From positions 5,404,001-5,468,000 of the forward strand of contig JAPYXD010000308.1 in the NCBI GenBank assembly GCA_030998225.1: DNA of 64,000 bases. Reading direction: 5' to 3'. The notes beneath the pieces are model-generated. The model saw nothing but the letters and a program-made list of their open reading frames with translations, was not told the origin of the DNA and ran no database searches. Within the stretch, counting starts at the first letter, position 1. Each line of letters begins with the position of its first letter. The translations under genes were made by a program, and so were the position numbers. The DNA comes from Diplolepis rosae (Eukaryota > Arthropoda > Insecta > Hymenoptera > Diplolepididae). This document shows, piece by piece, positions 10,933 through 22,560 of the stretch.

Positions 10933-12699
10933 GATGTGCTTCCACCTTAACGATTTGCAAGTCGTCAACTGCCCTTTAAAAACGGACTAGATCTGGGGAG
11001 TAACTTATTTCCGTATTTTAATATCTGGATCCATATATCAGGTAGGAACTGGGTAGCGACGAGTAGGAGATTTACTTTCACGTAAAAAATATGCAAGTCG
11101 AAAAATGCCTTTTAAAAAACGGACTAGATCTTGGGAGTAACTTGTTTCCGTATTTTAATTTCTGGATCCATATACCAGGTAGGAACCGGGTTGGGCTGGG
11201 TATTAGATGTACTTTCACCTTAACAATGTGCAAGCCGACAACTGCCTTTTAGAAAAAGGACTGGATCCGGGAAGATACTTATTTTCGTATTTTAATTTCT
11301 GGATCCATATGTCAGGTAGGAACCGGGTTGGGCTGAGTAGCAGATGTAATTCCACCTTTACGATTTGCAAGTCGACAACTCCCTTTTAAAAAACGGACCA
11401 GATCTGGGGAGTAACTTATTTCCGTTTTATAATTTCTGGATCCATATGTCAGGTAGGAACCGGGTTGGGATGGGTATCAGATGTATTTTCACCTTAACAA
11501 TTTACAAGTTAAATGCCTGTCAGAAAGTAGAAAGGATCCGGTATGATACATATATCCGAATTTCAATTTCTGGGTCCATATGTCAGGTAGGAACTTGGAT
11601 GGGCTGGGAGCAGATGTACTTCCACCTTTACGATTTGCAAGTCGACAAATCCCTTTTAAAAAACGGACTAGATCTGGGAAGTAACTTATTTCCGTATTTT
11701 AATTTCTGGATCCATATGTCAGGTAGTACGCGGAAGGGCCGAGTTGCTGATGTACTTTCACATTCATAATGTGAAAGCCGACAACTGCCTTTTAGAAAAT
11801 GGACAGGCTCAGGGAAGATACATATGTTCACATTTTAATTTCTGTGTCCATATGTCAGGTAGGAACTTGGATGGGCTGGGAGCAGATGTACTTCCACCTT
11901 TACGATTTGCAAGTCGACAAATCCCTTTTAAAAAACGGACTAGATCTGGGAAGTAACTTATTTCCGTATTTTAATTTCTGGATCCATATGTGAGGTAGGA
12001 ACTGGGTAGGGACGAGTAGCAGATGTACTTCCACCTTAACAATGTCAAAGCCGACAGCTGACTTTCAAAAAGAAACAAGATCCGGGTAGAAACATATTTT
12101 CGTATTTTAATGTTTTGGTCCATATGTCAGGTAGTACGCGGATGGGCCGAGTTGCAGATGTACTTTCACCTTCGTAATGTGAAAGCCGACAACTGCCTTT
12201 TAGAAAATGGACAGGCTCCGGGAAGATACATATATTCACATTTTAATTTCTGGGTCCATATGTCAGGTAGGAACTTGGATGGGCTGGGAGCAGATGTACT
12301 TCCACCTTTACGTTTTGCAAGTCGACAACTCCCTTTTAAAAAACGGACTAGATCTGGGAAGTAACTTATTTCCGTATTTTAATTTCTGGATCCATATGGC
12401 AGGTAGGAACCGGGTTGGGCTGGGTAGCAGATGTATTTTCACCTTAACAATTTACAAGTTAAATGCCTTTCAGAAAGTAGAAAGGATCCGGGAAGATACA
12501 TATATTCGTTTTTCAATTTCTGGGTCGATATGTCAGGTAGGAACTTAGATGGGCTGGGTAGCAGATGTACTTTCACCTTAATAATGTGCAAGCCGACAAC
12601 TGCCTTTAAGAAAACGGACAGGCTCCGGGAAGATACATATATTCGCATTTCAATTTCTGGGTCATTTTGTCAGGTAGGAACACGGATGGGCTGGGAGCA
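10933..12699 (+). repeat. 13-monomer HOR unit, 1,767 bp (copy 2, unit 1)
   Basis: The monomer order is the same as in the unit at 1290-3058. The unit is bounded by monomers preceded by GGAACACGGATGGG at 10,911 and 12,678, which are exactly 1,767 bp apart. Differences from copy 1 are scattered single bases such as GTAGGAGATTTAC near 11,065. Confidence 0.85.
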
Positions 12700-14261
12700 G
12701 ATGTGCTTCCACCTAAACGATTTGCAAGTCGACAACTGCCCTTTAAAAACGGACTAGATCTGGGAAGTAACTTATTTCGGTATTTTAATTTCTGGATCCA
12801 TATGACAGGTAGGAACCGGGTTGGGCTGGGTATTAGATGTACTTTCACCTTAACAATGTGCAAGCCGACAACTGCCTTTTAGAAAAAGGACTGGATCCGG
12901 GAAGATACTTATTTTCGTATATCAATTTCTGGTTCCATATCCCAGGTAGGAACCGGGTTGGGCTGGGTAGCAGAAGTAATTCCACCTTTACGATTTGCAA
13001 GTCGACAACTGCCTTTAAGAAAACGGACTAGATCGGGGAAGTAACTTATTTCCGTATTTTAATTTCTGGATCCATATGGCAGGTAGGAACCGGGTTGGGA
13101 TGGGTATCAGATGTATTTTCACCTTAACAATTTACAAGTTAAATGCCTGTCAGAAAGTAGAAAGGATCCGGTATGATACATATATCCGAATTTCAATTTC
13201 TGGGTCCATATGTCAGGTAGGAACTTGGATGGGCTGGGAGCAGATGTACTTCCACCTTTACGATTTGCAAGTCGACAAATCCCTTTTAAAAAACGGACTA
13301 GATCTGGGAAGTAACTTATTTCCGTATTTTAATTTCTGGATCCATATGTCAGGTAGTACGCGGAAGGGCCGAGTTGCTGATGTACTTTCACATTCATAAT
13401 GTGAAAGCCGACAACTGCCTTTTAGAAAATGGACAGGCTCAGGGAAGATACATATGTTCACATTTTAATTTCTGGGTCCATATGTCAGGTAGGAACTTGG
13501 ATGGGCTGGGAGCAGATGTACTTCCACCTTTACGATTTGCAAGTCGACAAATCCCTTTTAAAAAACGGACTAGATCTGGGAAGTAACTTATTTCCGTATT
13601 TTAATTTCTGGATCCATATGTCAGGTAGGAACTGGGTAGGGACGAGTAGCAGATGTACTTCCACCTTAACAATGTCAAAGCCGACAGCTGACTTTCAAAA
13701 AGAAACAAGATCCGGGTAGAAACATATTTACGTATTTTAATGTTTTGGTCCATATTTCAGGTAGTACGCGGATGGGCCGAGTTGCAGATGTACTTTCACC
13801 TTCGTAATGTGAAAGCCGACAACTGCCTTTTAGAAAATGGACAGGCTCCGGGAAGATACATATATTCACATTTTAATTTCTGGGTCCATATGTCAGGTAG
13901 GAACTTGGATGGGCTGGGAGCAGATGTACTTCCACCTTTACGTTTTGCAAGTCGACAACTCCCTTTTAAAAAACGGACTAGATCTGGGAAGTAACTTATT
14001 TCCGTATTTTAATTTCTGGATCCATATGGCAGGTAGGAACCGGGTTGGGCTGGGTAGCAGATGTATTTTCACCTTAACAATTTACAAGTTAAATGCCTTT
14101 CAGAAAGTAGAAAGGATCCGGGAAGATACATATATTCGTTTTTCAATTTCTGGGTCGATATGTCAGGTAGGAACTTAGATGGGCTGGGTAGCAGATGTAC
14201 TTTCACCTTAATAATGTGCAAGCCGACAACTGCCTTTAAGAGAACGGACAGGCTCCGATAA
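12700..14261 (+). repeat. 12-monomer derivative of the 13-mer (copy 2, unit 2)
   Basis: Equivalent positions in units 1 and 2 are 1,630 bp apart (for example 12,045 and 13,675), because m2 is absent. The first monomer is the same m1/m2 chimera as at 3059, so the deletion predates the duplication that made copies 1 and 2. Confidence 0.82.
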
Positions 14262-17200
14262 GTTACATATATTCACATTTTAATTTCTGGGTCCATATGT
14301 CATGTAGGAACTTGGATGGGCTGGGAGCAGATGTACTTCCACCTTTACGATTTGCAAGTCGACAACTCCCCTTAAAAACGGACTAGATCTGGGGAGTAAC
14401 TTATTTCCCTTTTATAATTTCTGGATCCATATGTCAGGTAGTACGCGGAAGGGCCGAGTTGCTGATGTACTTTCACATTCATAATGTGAAAGCCGACAAC
14501 TGCCTTTTAGAAAATGGACAGGTTCAGGGAAGATACATATGTTCACATTTTAATTTCTGGATCCATATACCAGGTAGGAACCGGGGTGGGCTGGGTATTA
14601 GATGTGCTTCCACCTTAACAATGTCAAAGCCGACAGCTGACTTTCAAAAAAAAAAAAATCCGGGTAGAAACATATTTTCGTATTTTAATGTTTTGGTCCA
14701 TATGTCAGGTAGTACGCGGATGGGCCGAGTTGCAGATGTACTTTCACCTTCGTAATGTGAAAGCCGACAACTGCCTTTAAGAAAACGGACAGGTTCCGGT
14801 AAGATACATATATTCACATTTTAATTTCTGGGTCCATATGTCATGTAGGAACTTGCATGGGCTGGGAGCAGATGTACTTCCACCTTTACGATTTGCAAGT
14901 CGAAAAATGCATTTTAAAAAACGGACCAGATCTGGGGAGTAACTTATTTCCGTTTTATAATTTCTGGATCCATATGTCAGGTAGTACGCGGAAGGGCCGA
15001 GTTGCTGATGTACTTTCACATTCATAATGTGAAAGCCGACAACTGCCTTTTAGAAAATGGACAGGCTCAGGGAAGATACATATGTTCACATTTTAATTTC
15101 TGGGTCCATATACCAGGTAGGAACCGGGGTGGGCTGGGTAGCATATGTACTTCCACCTTAACAATGTCAAAGCCGACAGCTGACTTTCAAAAAAAAAAAT
15201 CCGGGTAGAAACATATTTTCGTATTTTAATGTTTTGGTCCATATGTCAGGTAGTACGCGGATGGGCCGAGTTGCAGATGTACTTTCACCTTCGTAATGTG
15301 AAAGCCGACAACTGCCTTTAAGAAAACGGACAGGTTCCGGTAAGATACATATGTTCACCTTTTAATTTCTGGGTCCATATGTCAGGTAGGAACTTGGATG
15401 GGCTGGGAGCAGATGTACTTCCACCTTTACGATTTGCAAGTCGTTAAAAATCCCTTTTAAAAAACGGACTAGATCTGGGAAGAAACTTATTTCCGTATTT
15501 TAATTTCTGGATCCATATGGCAGGTAGGAACTGGGAAGGGACGAGTTGCAGATGTACTTTCAAGATAAAAATTTGCAAGTCGAAAACTGCCTTTTAAAAA
15601 ACGGACTAGCTGTGGGGAGTAACTTGTTTCCGTATTTTAATTTCTGGATCCATATACCAGGTAAGAACCGGGTTGAACTGGGTAGCAGATGTATTTTCGA
15701 CTTAACAATTTACAAGATAACTGCCTTTTAGAAAGTAGTAAGGATCCTTGTAGATACATATATTCGCATTTCAATTTTTGGGTCATTTTGTCAGGTAGGA
15801 ACTGGGTAGGGACGAGTAGCAGATGTATTTTCTCGTTAAAAATTTCCAAGTCGACAACTGCATTTTAAAAAACGGGATAGATCCGGGGAGTAACTTATTT
15901 CCATATTTTAATTTCTGGATCCATATGTCAGCTAGGAAACGGGTTGGGCTGGGTAGCAGATGTACTTTCACCTTAACAATATACAAGATAACTGCCTTTT
16001 AGAAAGTAGAAAGGATCCTTGTAGATACATATATTCGCATTTCAATTTCTGTGTCCATATGTCAGGTAGGAACATGGATGGGCTGGGAGCAGATGTGCTT
16101 CCACCTTAACGATTTGCAAGTCGTCAACTGCCCTTTAAAAACGGACTAGATCTGGGGAGTAACTTATTTCCGTATTTTAATTTCTGGATCCATATGTCAG
16201 GTAGGAACCGGGTTGGGCTTGGTAGCAGATGTACTTTCAACTTAACAATGTTCATGCCGTCAGCTGACTTTTAAAAAAAGAAACAAGATCCGGGTAGAAA
16301 CGTATTTTCGTATTTTAATTTTTTGGTCCATATGTCAGGTAGGACGTGAATGGGCTGGGTAGCAGATGTACTTTCACCTTAATAATGTGCAAGCCGACAA
16401 CTGCCTTTTAGAAAACGGACAGGCTCCGGTAAGATACATATATTCACGTTTTAATTTCTGGGTCCATATGTCATGTAGGAACTTGGATGGGCTGGGAGCA
16501 GAAGTTATTCCACCTTTACGATTTGCAAGTCGACAACTCCCTTTTAAAAACGGACTAGATCTGGGGAGTAACTTATTTCCGTTTTATAATTTCTGGATCC
16601 ATATGTCAGGTAGTACGCGGAAGGGCCGAGTTGCTGATGTACATTCACATTCATAATGTGAATGCCGACAACTGCCTTTTAGAAAATGGACAGGCTCAGG
16701 GAAGATACATATGTTCACATTTTAATTTCTGGGTCCATATGTCAGGTAGGAACTGGGTAGCGACGAGTAGCAGATGTACTTTCACGTAAAAAATTTGCAA
16801 GTCGAAAAATGCATTTTAAAAAACGGACTAGATCTGGGGAGTAACTTGTTTCCGTATTTTAATTTCTGGATCCATATACCAGGTAGGAACCGGGTTGGGC
16901 TGGGTATTAGATGTACTTTCACCTTAACAATGTGCAAGCCGACAACTGCCTTTTAGAAAAAGGACTGGATCCGGGAAGATACTTATTTTCGTATTTCAAT
17001 TTCTGGATCCATATACCAGGTAGGAACCGGGTTGGGCTTGGTAGCATATGTACTTTTCCTTAACAATGTGCAAGACGTCAACTGCCTCTTAAAAAAAGAA
17101 TAGAACCTGGTAGAAACCTATTTCCGTATTTTAATTTCTGGATCCATATACCAGGTAGGAACCGGGTTGGGCTGGGTAGCAGAAGTAATTCCACCTTTAC

Positions 17201-17439
17201 GATTTGCAAGTCGACAACTGCCTTTAAGAAAACGGACTAGATCTGGGGAGTAACTTGTTTCCGTATTTTAATTTCTGGATCCATATACCAGGTACGAACC
17301 GGGTTGAACTGGGTAGCAGATGTATTTTCGACTTAACAATTTACAAGATAACTGCCTTTTAGAAAGTAGAAAGGATCCTTGAAGATACATATATTCGCAT
17401 TTCAATTTCTGGGTCATTTTGTCAGGTAGGAACATGGAT
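14262..17439 (+). repeat. Tetramers and mixed monomers; matches 22.6-25.5 kb
   Basis: Tetramer units start at class A monomers at 14,464 and 15,007 (543 bp). A CAAGATAAAAATTTGC monomer starts at 15,551, followed by GATAACTGCC monomers, an AACAATGTTCATGCC monomer at 16,228 and a class A monomer with altered dyad arms at 16,642-16,664. From about 15.5 to 17.0 kb this aligns to 23.8-25.3 kb with an offset of 8,290-8,291 bp. Confidence 0.78.
16642..16664. other. Dyad with matched substitutions
   Basis: The arms here are CATTCACATT and AATGTGAATG around the spacer CAT. Compared with the usual class A dyad, T became A at 16,643 and A became T at 16,663, the exact mirror position. The arms therefore stay perfectly complementary. 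Confidence 0.88.
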
Positions 17440-19086
17440 GGGCTGGGAGCAGATGTGCTTCCACCTTAACGATTTGCAAATCGCCAACCGCCCTTTAAAA
17501 AACGGACTAGATCTGGGGAGTAACTTGTTTCCGTATTTTAATATCTGGATCCATATTTCAGGTAGGAACTGGGTAGCGACGAGTAGCAGATGTACTTTCA
17601 CGTAAAAAATTTGCAAGTCGAAAAATGCCTTTTAAAAAACGGACTAGATCTGGGGAGTAACTTGTTTCCGTATTTTAACTTCTGGATCCATATACCAGGT
17701 AGGAACCGGGTTCACCTGGGTAGCAGATGTACTTTCACCTTAACAATGTGCAAGCCGACAACTCCCTTTTAAAAAACGGACTAGATCTGGGAAGTAACTT
17801 ATTTCCGTATTTTAATTTCTGGATCCATATGTCAGGTAGTACGCGGAAGGGCCGAGTTGCTGATGTACTTTCACATTCATAATGTGAAAGCCGACAACTG
17901 CCTTTTAGAAAATGGACAGGCTCAGGGAAGATACGTATATTCACATTTTAATTTCTGGGTCCATATGTCATGTAGGAACTTGGATGGGCTGGGAGCAGAT
18001 GTACTTCCACCTTAACGATTTTCAAGTCGTCAACTGCCCTTTAAAAAACGGACCAGATCTGGGGAATAACTTATTTCCGTTTTATAATTTCTGGATCCAT
18101 ATGTCAGGTAGTACGCGGAAGGGCCGAGTTGCTGATGTACTTTCACATTCATAATGTGAAAGCCGACAACTGCCGTTTAGAAAATGTACAGGCTCCGGGA
18201 AGATACATATATTCACATTTTAATTTCTGGGTCCATATGTCATGTAGGAACTTGGATGGGCTGGGAGCAGATGTACTTCCACCTTTACGATTTGCAAGTC
18301 GACAACTGCCCTTTTAAAAAACGGACTAGATCTGGGGAGTAACTTATTTCCGTTTTATTAATTCTGGATCCATATGTCAGGTAGTACGCGGAAGGGCCGA
18401 GTTGCTGATGTACTTTCACATTCATAATGTGAAAGCCGACAACTGCCTTTTTAGAAAATGGACAGGCTCAGGGAAGATACGTATATTCACATTTTAATTT
18501 CTGGGTCCATATGTCATGTAGGAACTTGGATGGGCTGGGAGCAGATGTACTTCCACCTTTTACGATTTGCAAGTCGACAACTCCCTTTTAAAAAACGGAC
18601 CAGATCTGGGGAGTAACTTATTTCCGTTTTATTATTTCTGGATCCATATGTCAGGTAGTACGCGGAAGGGCCGAGTTGTTGATGTACTTTCACATTCATA
18701 ATGTGAAAGCCGACAACTGCCTTTTAGAAAATGGACAGGCTCAGGGAAGATACATATGTTCACATTTTAATTTCTGGGTCCATATGTCAGATAGGAACTT
18801 GGATGGGCTGGGAGCAGATGTACTTCCCACCTTTGCGATTTGCATGTCGACAACTGCCCTTTAAAAACGGACTAGCTGTGGGGAGTAACTTGTTTCCGTA
18901 TTTTAATTTCTGGATCCATATACCAGGTACGAACCGGGTTGAACTGGGTAGCAGATGTATTTTCGACTTAACAATTTACAAGATAACTGCCTTTTAGAAA
19001 GTAGAAAGAATCCTTGAAGATACATATATTCGCATTTCAATTTCTGGGCCATTTTGTCAGGTAGGAACACGGATGGGCTGGGAGCA
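17440..19086 (+). repeat. A/B dimer HOR block 3 with flanks
   Basis: Class A monomers start at 17,862, 18,134, 18,407 and 18,681, alternating with class B monomers (18,543 and 18,817 among others). Spacings are 272, 273 and 274 bp, slightly longer than in the other dimer blocks because of extra single bases in homopolymer runs. The flanks are GTAAAAAATTTGC and GACTTAACAATTTACAAG monomers, as at the edges of the other two dimer blocks. Confidence 0.83.
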
Positions 19087-20853
19087 GATGTGCTTCCACC
19101 TTAACGATTTGCAAGTCGCCAACTGCCCTTTAAAAACGGACTAGATCTGGGGAGTAACTTATTTCCGTATTTTAATATCTGGATCCATATATCAGGTAGG
19201 AACTGGGTAGCGACGAGTAGGAGATGTACTTTCACGTAAAAAATATGCAAGTCGAAAATGCCTTTTAAAAAACGGACTAGATCTGGGGAGTAACTTGTTT
19301 CCGTATTTTAATTTCTGGATCCATATACCAGGTACGAACCGGGTTGGGCTGGGTATTAGATGTACTTCCACCTAAACAATGTGCAAGCCGACAACTGCCT
19401 TTTAGAAAAAGGACTGGATCCGGGAAGATACTTATTTTCGTATATCAATTTCTGGATCCATATGTCAGGTAGGAACCGGGTTGGGCTGGTTAGCAGAAGT
19501 AATTCCACCTTTACGATTTGCAAGTCGACAACTCCCTTTTAAAAAACGGACTAGATCGGGGAAGTAACTTATTTCCGTATTTTAATTTCTGGATCCATAT
19601 GGCAGGTAGGAACCGGGTTGGGATGGGTATCAGATGTATTTTCACCTTAACAATTTTACAAGTTAAATGCCTGTCAGAAAGTAGAAAGGATCCGGTATGA
19701 TACATATATCCGAATTTCAATTTCTGGGTCCATATGTCAGGTAGGAACTTGGATGGGCTGGGAGCAGATGTACTTCCACCTTTACGATTTGCAAGTCGAC
19801 AAATCCCTTTTAAAAAAAGGACTAGATCTGGGAAGTAACTTATTTCCGTATTTTAATTTCTGGATCCATATGTCAGGTAGTACGCGGAAGGGCCGAGTTG
19901 CTGATGTACTTTCACATTCATAATGTGAAAGCCGACAACTGCCTTTTAGAAAATGGACAGGCTCAGGGAAGATACATATGTTCACATTTTAATTTCTGTG
20001 TCCATATGTCAGGTAGGAACTTGGATGGGCTGGGAGCAGATGTACTTCCACCTTTACGATTTGCAAGTCGACAAATCCCTTTTAAAAAAACGGACTAGAT
20101 CTGGGAAGTAACTTATTTCCGTATTTTAATTTCTGGATCCATATGGCAGGTAGGAACTGGGAAGGGACGAGTAGCATATGTACTTCCACCTTAACAATGT
20201 CAAAGCCGACAGCTGACTTTCAAAAAGAAACAAGATCCGGGTAGAAACATATTTTCGTATTTTAATGTTTTGGTCCATATGTCAGGTAGTACGCGGATGG
20301 GCCGAGTTGCAGATGTACTTTCACCTTCGTAATGTGAAAGCCGACAACTGCCTTTTAGAAAATGGACAGGCTCCGGGAAGATACATATATTCACATTTTA
20401 ATTTCTGGGTCCATATGTCAGGTAGGAACTTGGATGGGCTGGGAGCAGATGTACTTCCACCTTTACGATTTGCAAGTCGACAACTCCCTTTTAAAAAACG
20501 GACTAGATCTGGGAAGTAACTTATTTCCGTATTTTAATTTCTGGATCCATATGGCAGGTAGGAACCGGGTTGGGCTGGGTAGCAGATGTATTTTCACCTT
20601 AACAATTTACAAGTTAAATGCCTTTCAGAAAGTAGAAAGGATCCGGGAAGATACATATATTCGTTTTTCAATTTCTGGGTCGATATGTCAGGTAGGAACT
20701 TAGATGGGCTGGGTAGCAGATGTACTTTCACCTTAATAATGTGCAAGCCGACAACTGCCTTTAAGAAAACGGACAGGCTCCGGTAAGATACATATATTCG
20801 CATTTCAATTTCTGGGTCATTTTGTCAGGTAGGAACACGGATGGGCTGGGAGC
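19087..20853 (+). repeat. 13-monomer HOR unit, 1,767 bp (copy 3, unit 1)
   Basis: The same 13 monomers in the same order as the units at 1290 and 10,933. Equivalent points lie 8,153-8,155 bp after copy 2 and 17,796 bp after copy 1. The boundary to unit 2 again follows GGAACACGGATGGG. Confidence 0.85.
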
Positions 20854-22560
20854 AGATGTGCTTCCACCTTAACGATTTGCAAGTCGCCAACTGCCCTTTA
20901 AAAACGGACTAGATCTGGGGAGTAACTTATTTCCGTATTTTAATATCTGGATCCATATATCAGGTAGGAACTGGGTAGCGACGAGTAGGAGATGTACTTT
21001 CACGTAAAAAATATGCAAGTCGAAAAATGCCTTTTAAAAAACGGACTAGATCTGGGGAGTAACTTGTTTCCGTATTTTAATTTCTGGATCCATATACTAT
21101 GTAGGAACCGGGTTGGGCTGGGTATTAGATGTACTTTCACCTTAACAATGTGCAAGCCGACAACTGCCTTTTAGAAAAAGGACTGTATCCGGGAAGATAC
21201 TTATTTTCGTATATCAATTTCTGGATCCATATGTCAGGTAGGAACCGGGTTGGGCTGGGTAGCAGAAGTAATTCCACCTTTACGATTTGCAAGTCGACAA
21301 CTCCCTTTTAAAAACGGACTAGATCGGGGAAGTAACTTATTTCCGTATTTTAATTTCTGGATCCATATGGCAGGTAGGAACCGGGTTGGGATGGGTATCA
21401 GATGTATTTTCACCTTAACAATTTACAAGTTAAATGCCTGTCAGAAAGTAGAAAGGATCCGGTATGATACATATATCCGAATTTCAATTTCTGGGTCCAT
21501 ATGTCAGGTAGGAACTTGGATGGGCTGGGAGCAGATGTACTTCCACCTTTACGATTTGCAAGTCGAAAACTGCCTTTTAAAAAACGGACTAGATCTGGGA
21601 AGTAACTTATTTCCGTATTTTAATTTCTGGATCCATATGTCAGGTAGTACGCGGAAGGGCCGAGTTGCTGATGTACTTTCACATTCATAATGTGAAAGCC
21701 GACAACTGCCTTTTAGAAAATGGACAGGCTCAGGGAAGATACATATGTTCACATTTTAATTTCTGGGTCCATATGTCAGGTAGGAACTTGGATGGGCTGG
21801 GAGCAGATGTACTTCCACCTTTACGATTTGCAAGTCGACAAATCCCTTTCAAAAAACGGACTAGATCTGGGAAGTAACTTATTTCCGTATTTTAATTTCT
21901 GGATCCATATACCAGGTAGGAACTGGGAAGGGACGAGTAGCATATGTACTTCCACCTATAACAATGTCAAAGCCGACAGCTGACTTTCAAAATGAAACAA
22001 GATCCGGGTAGAAACATATTTTCGTATTTTAATGTTTTGGTCCATATGTCAGGTAGTACGTGGATGGGCCGAGTTGCAGATGTACTTTCACCTTCGTAAT
22101 GTGAAAGCCGACAACTGCCTTTTAGAAAATGGACAGGCTCCGGGAAGATACATATATTCACATTTTAATTTCTGGGTCCATATGTCAGGTAGGAACTTGG
22201 ATGGGCTGGGAGCAGATGTACTTCCACCTTTACGATTTGCAAGTCGACAACTCCCTTTCAAAAAACGGACTAGATCTGGGAAGTAACTTATTTCCGTATT
22301 TTAATTTCTGGATCCATATGGCAGGTAGGAACCGGGTTGGGCTGGGTAGCAGATGTATTTTCACCTTAACAATTTACAAGTTAAATGCCTTTCAGAAAGT
22401 AGAAAGGATCCGGGAAGATACATATATTCGTTTTTCAATTTCTGGGTCGATATGTCAGGTAGGAACTTAGATGGGCTGGGTAGCAGATGTACTTTCACCT
22501 TAATAATGTGCAAGCCGACAACTGCCTTTAAGAAAACGGACAGGCTCCGATAAGTTACAT
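20854..22560 (+). repeat. 13-mer HOR unit retaining m2 (copy 3, unit 2)
   Basis: Unlike the second units at 3059 and 12,700, this unit keeps the GTAAAAAATATGC monomer (start 20,991), which lies 1,768 bp after its partner at 19,223. It therefore shows the undeleted state. The exit sequence GATAAGTTACATATATTCAC is shared with the other two copies. Confidence 0.82.
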
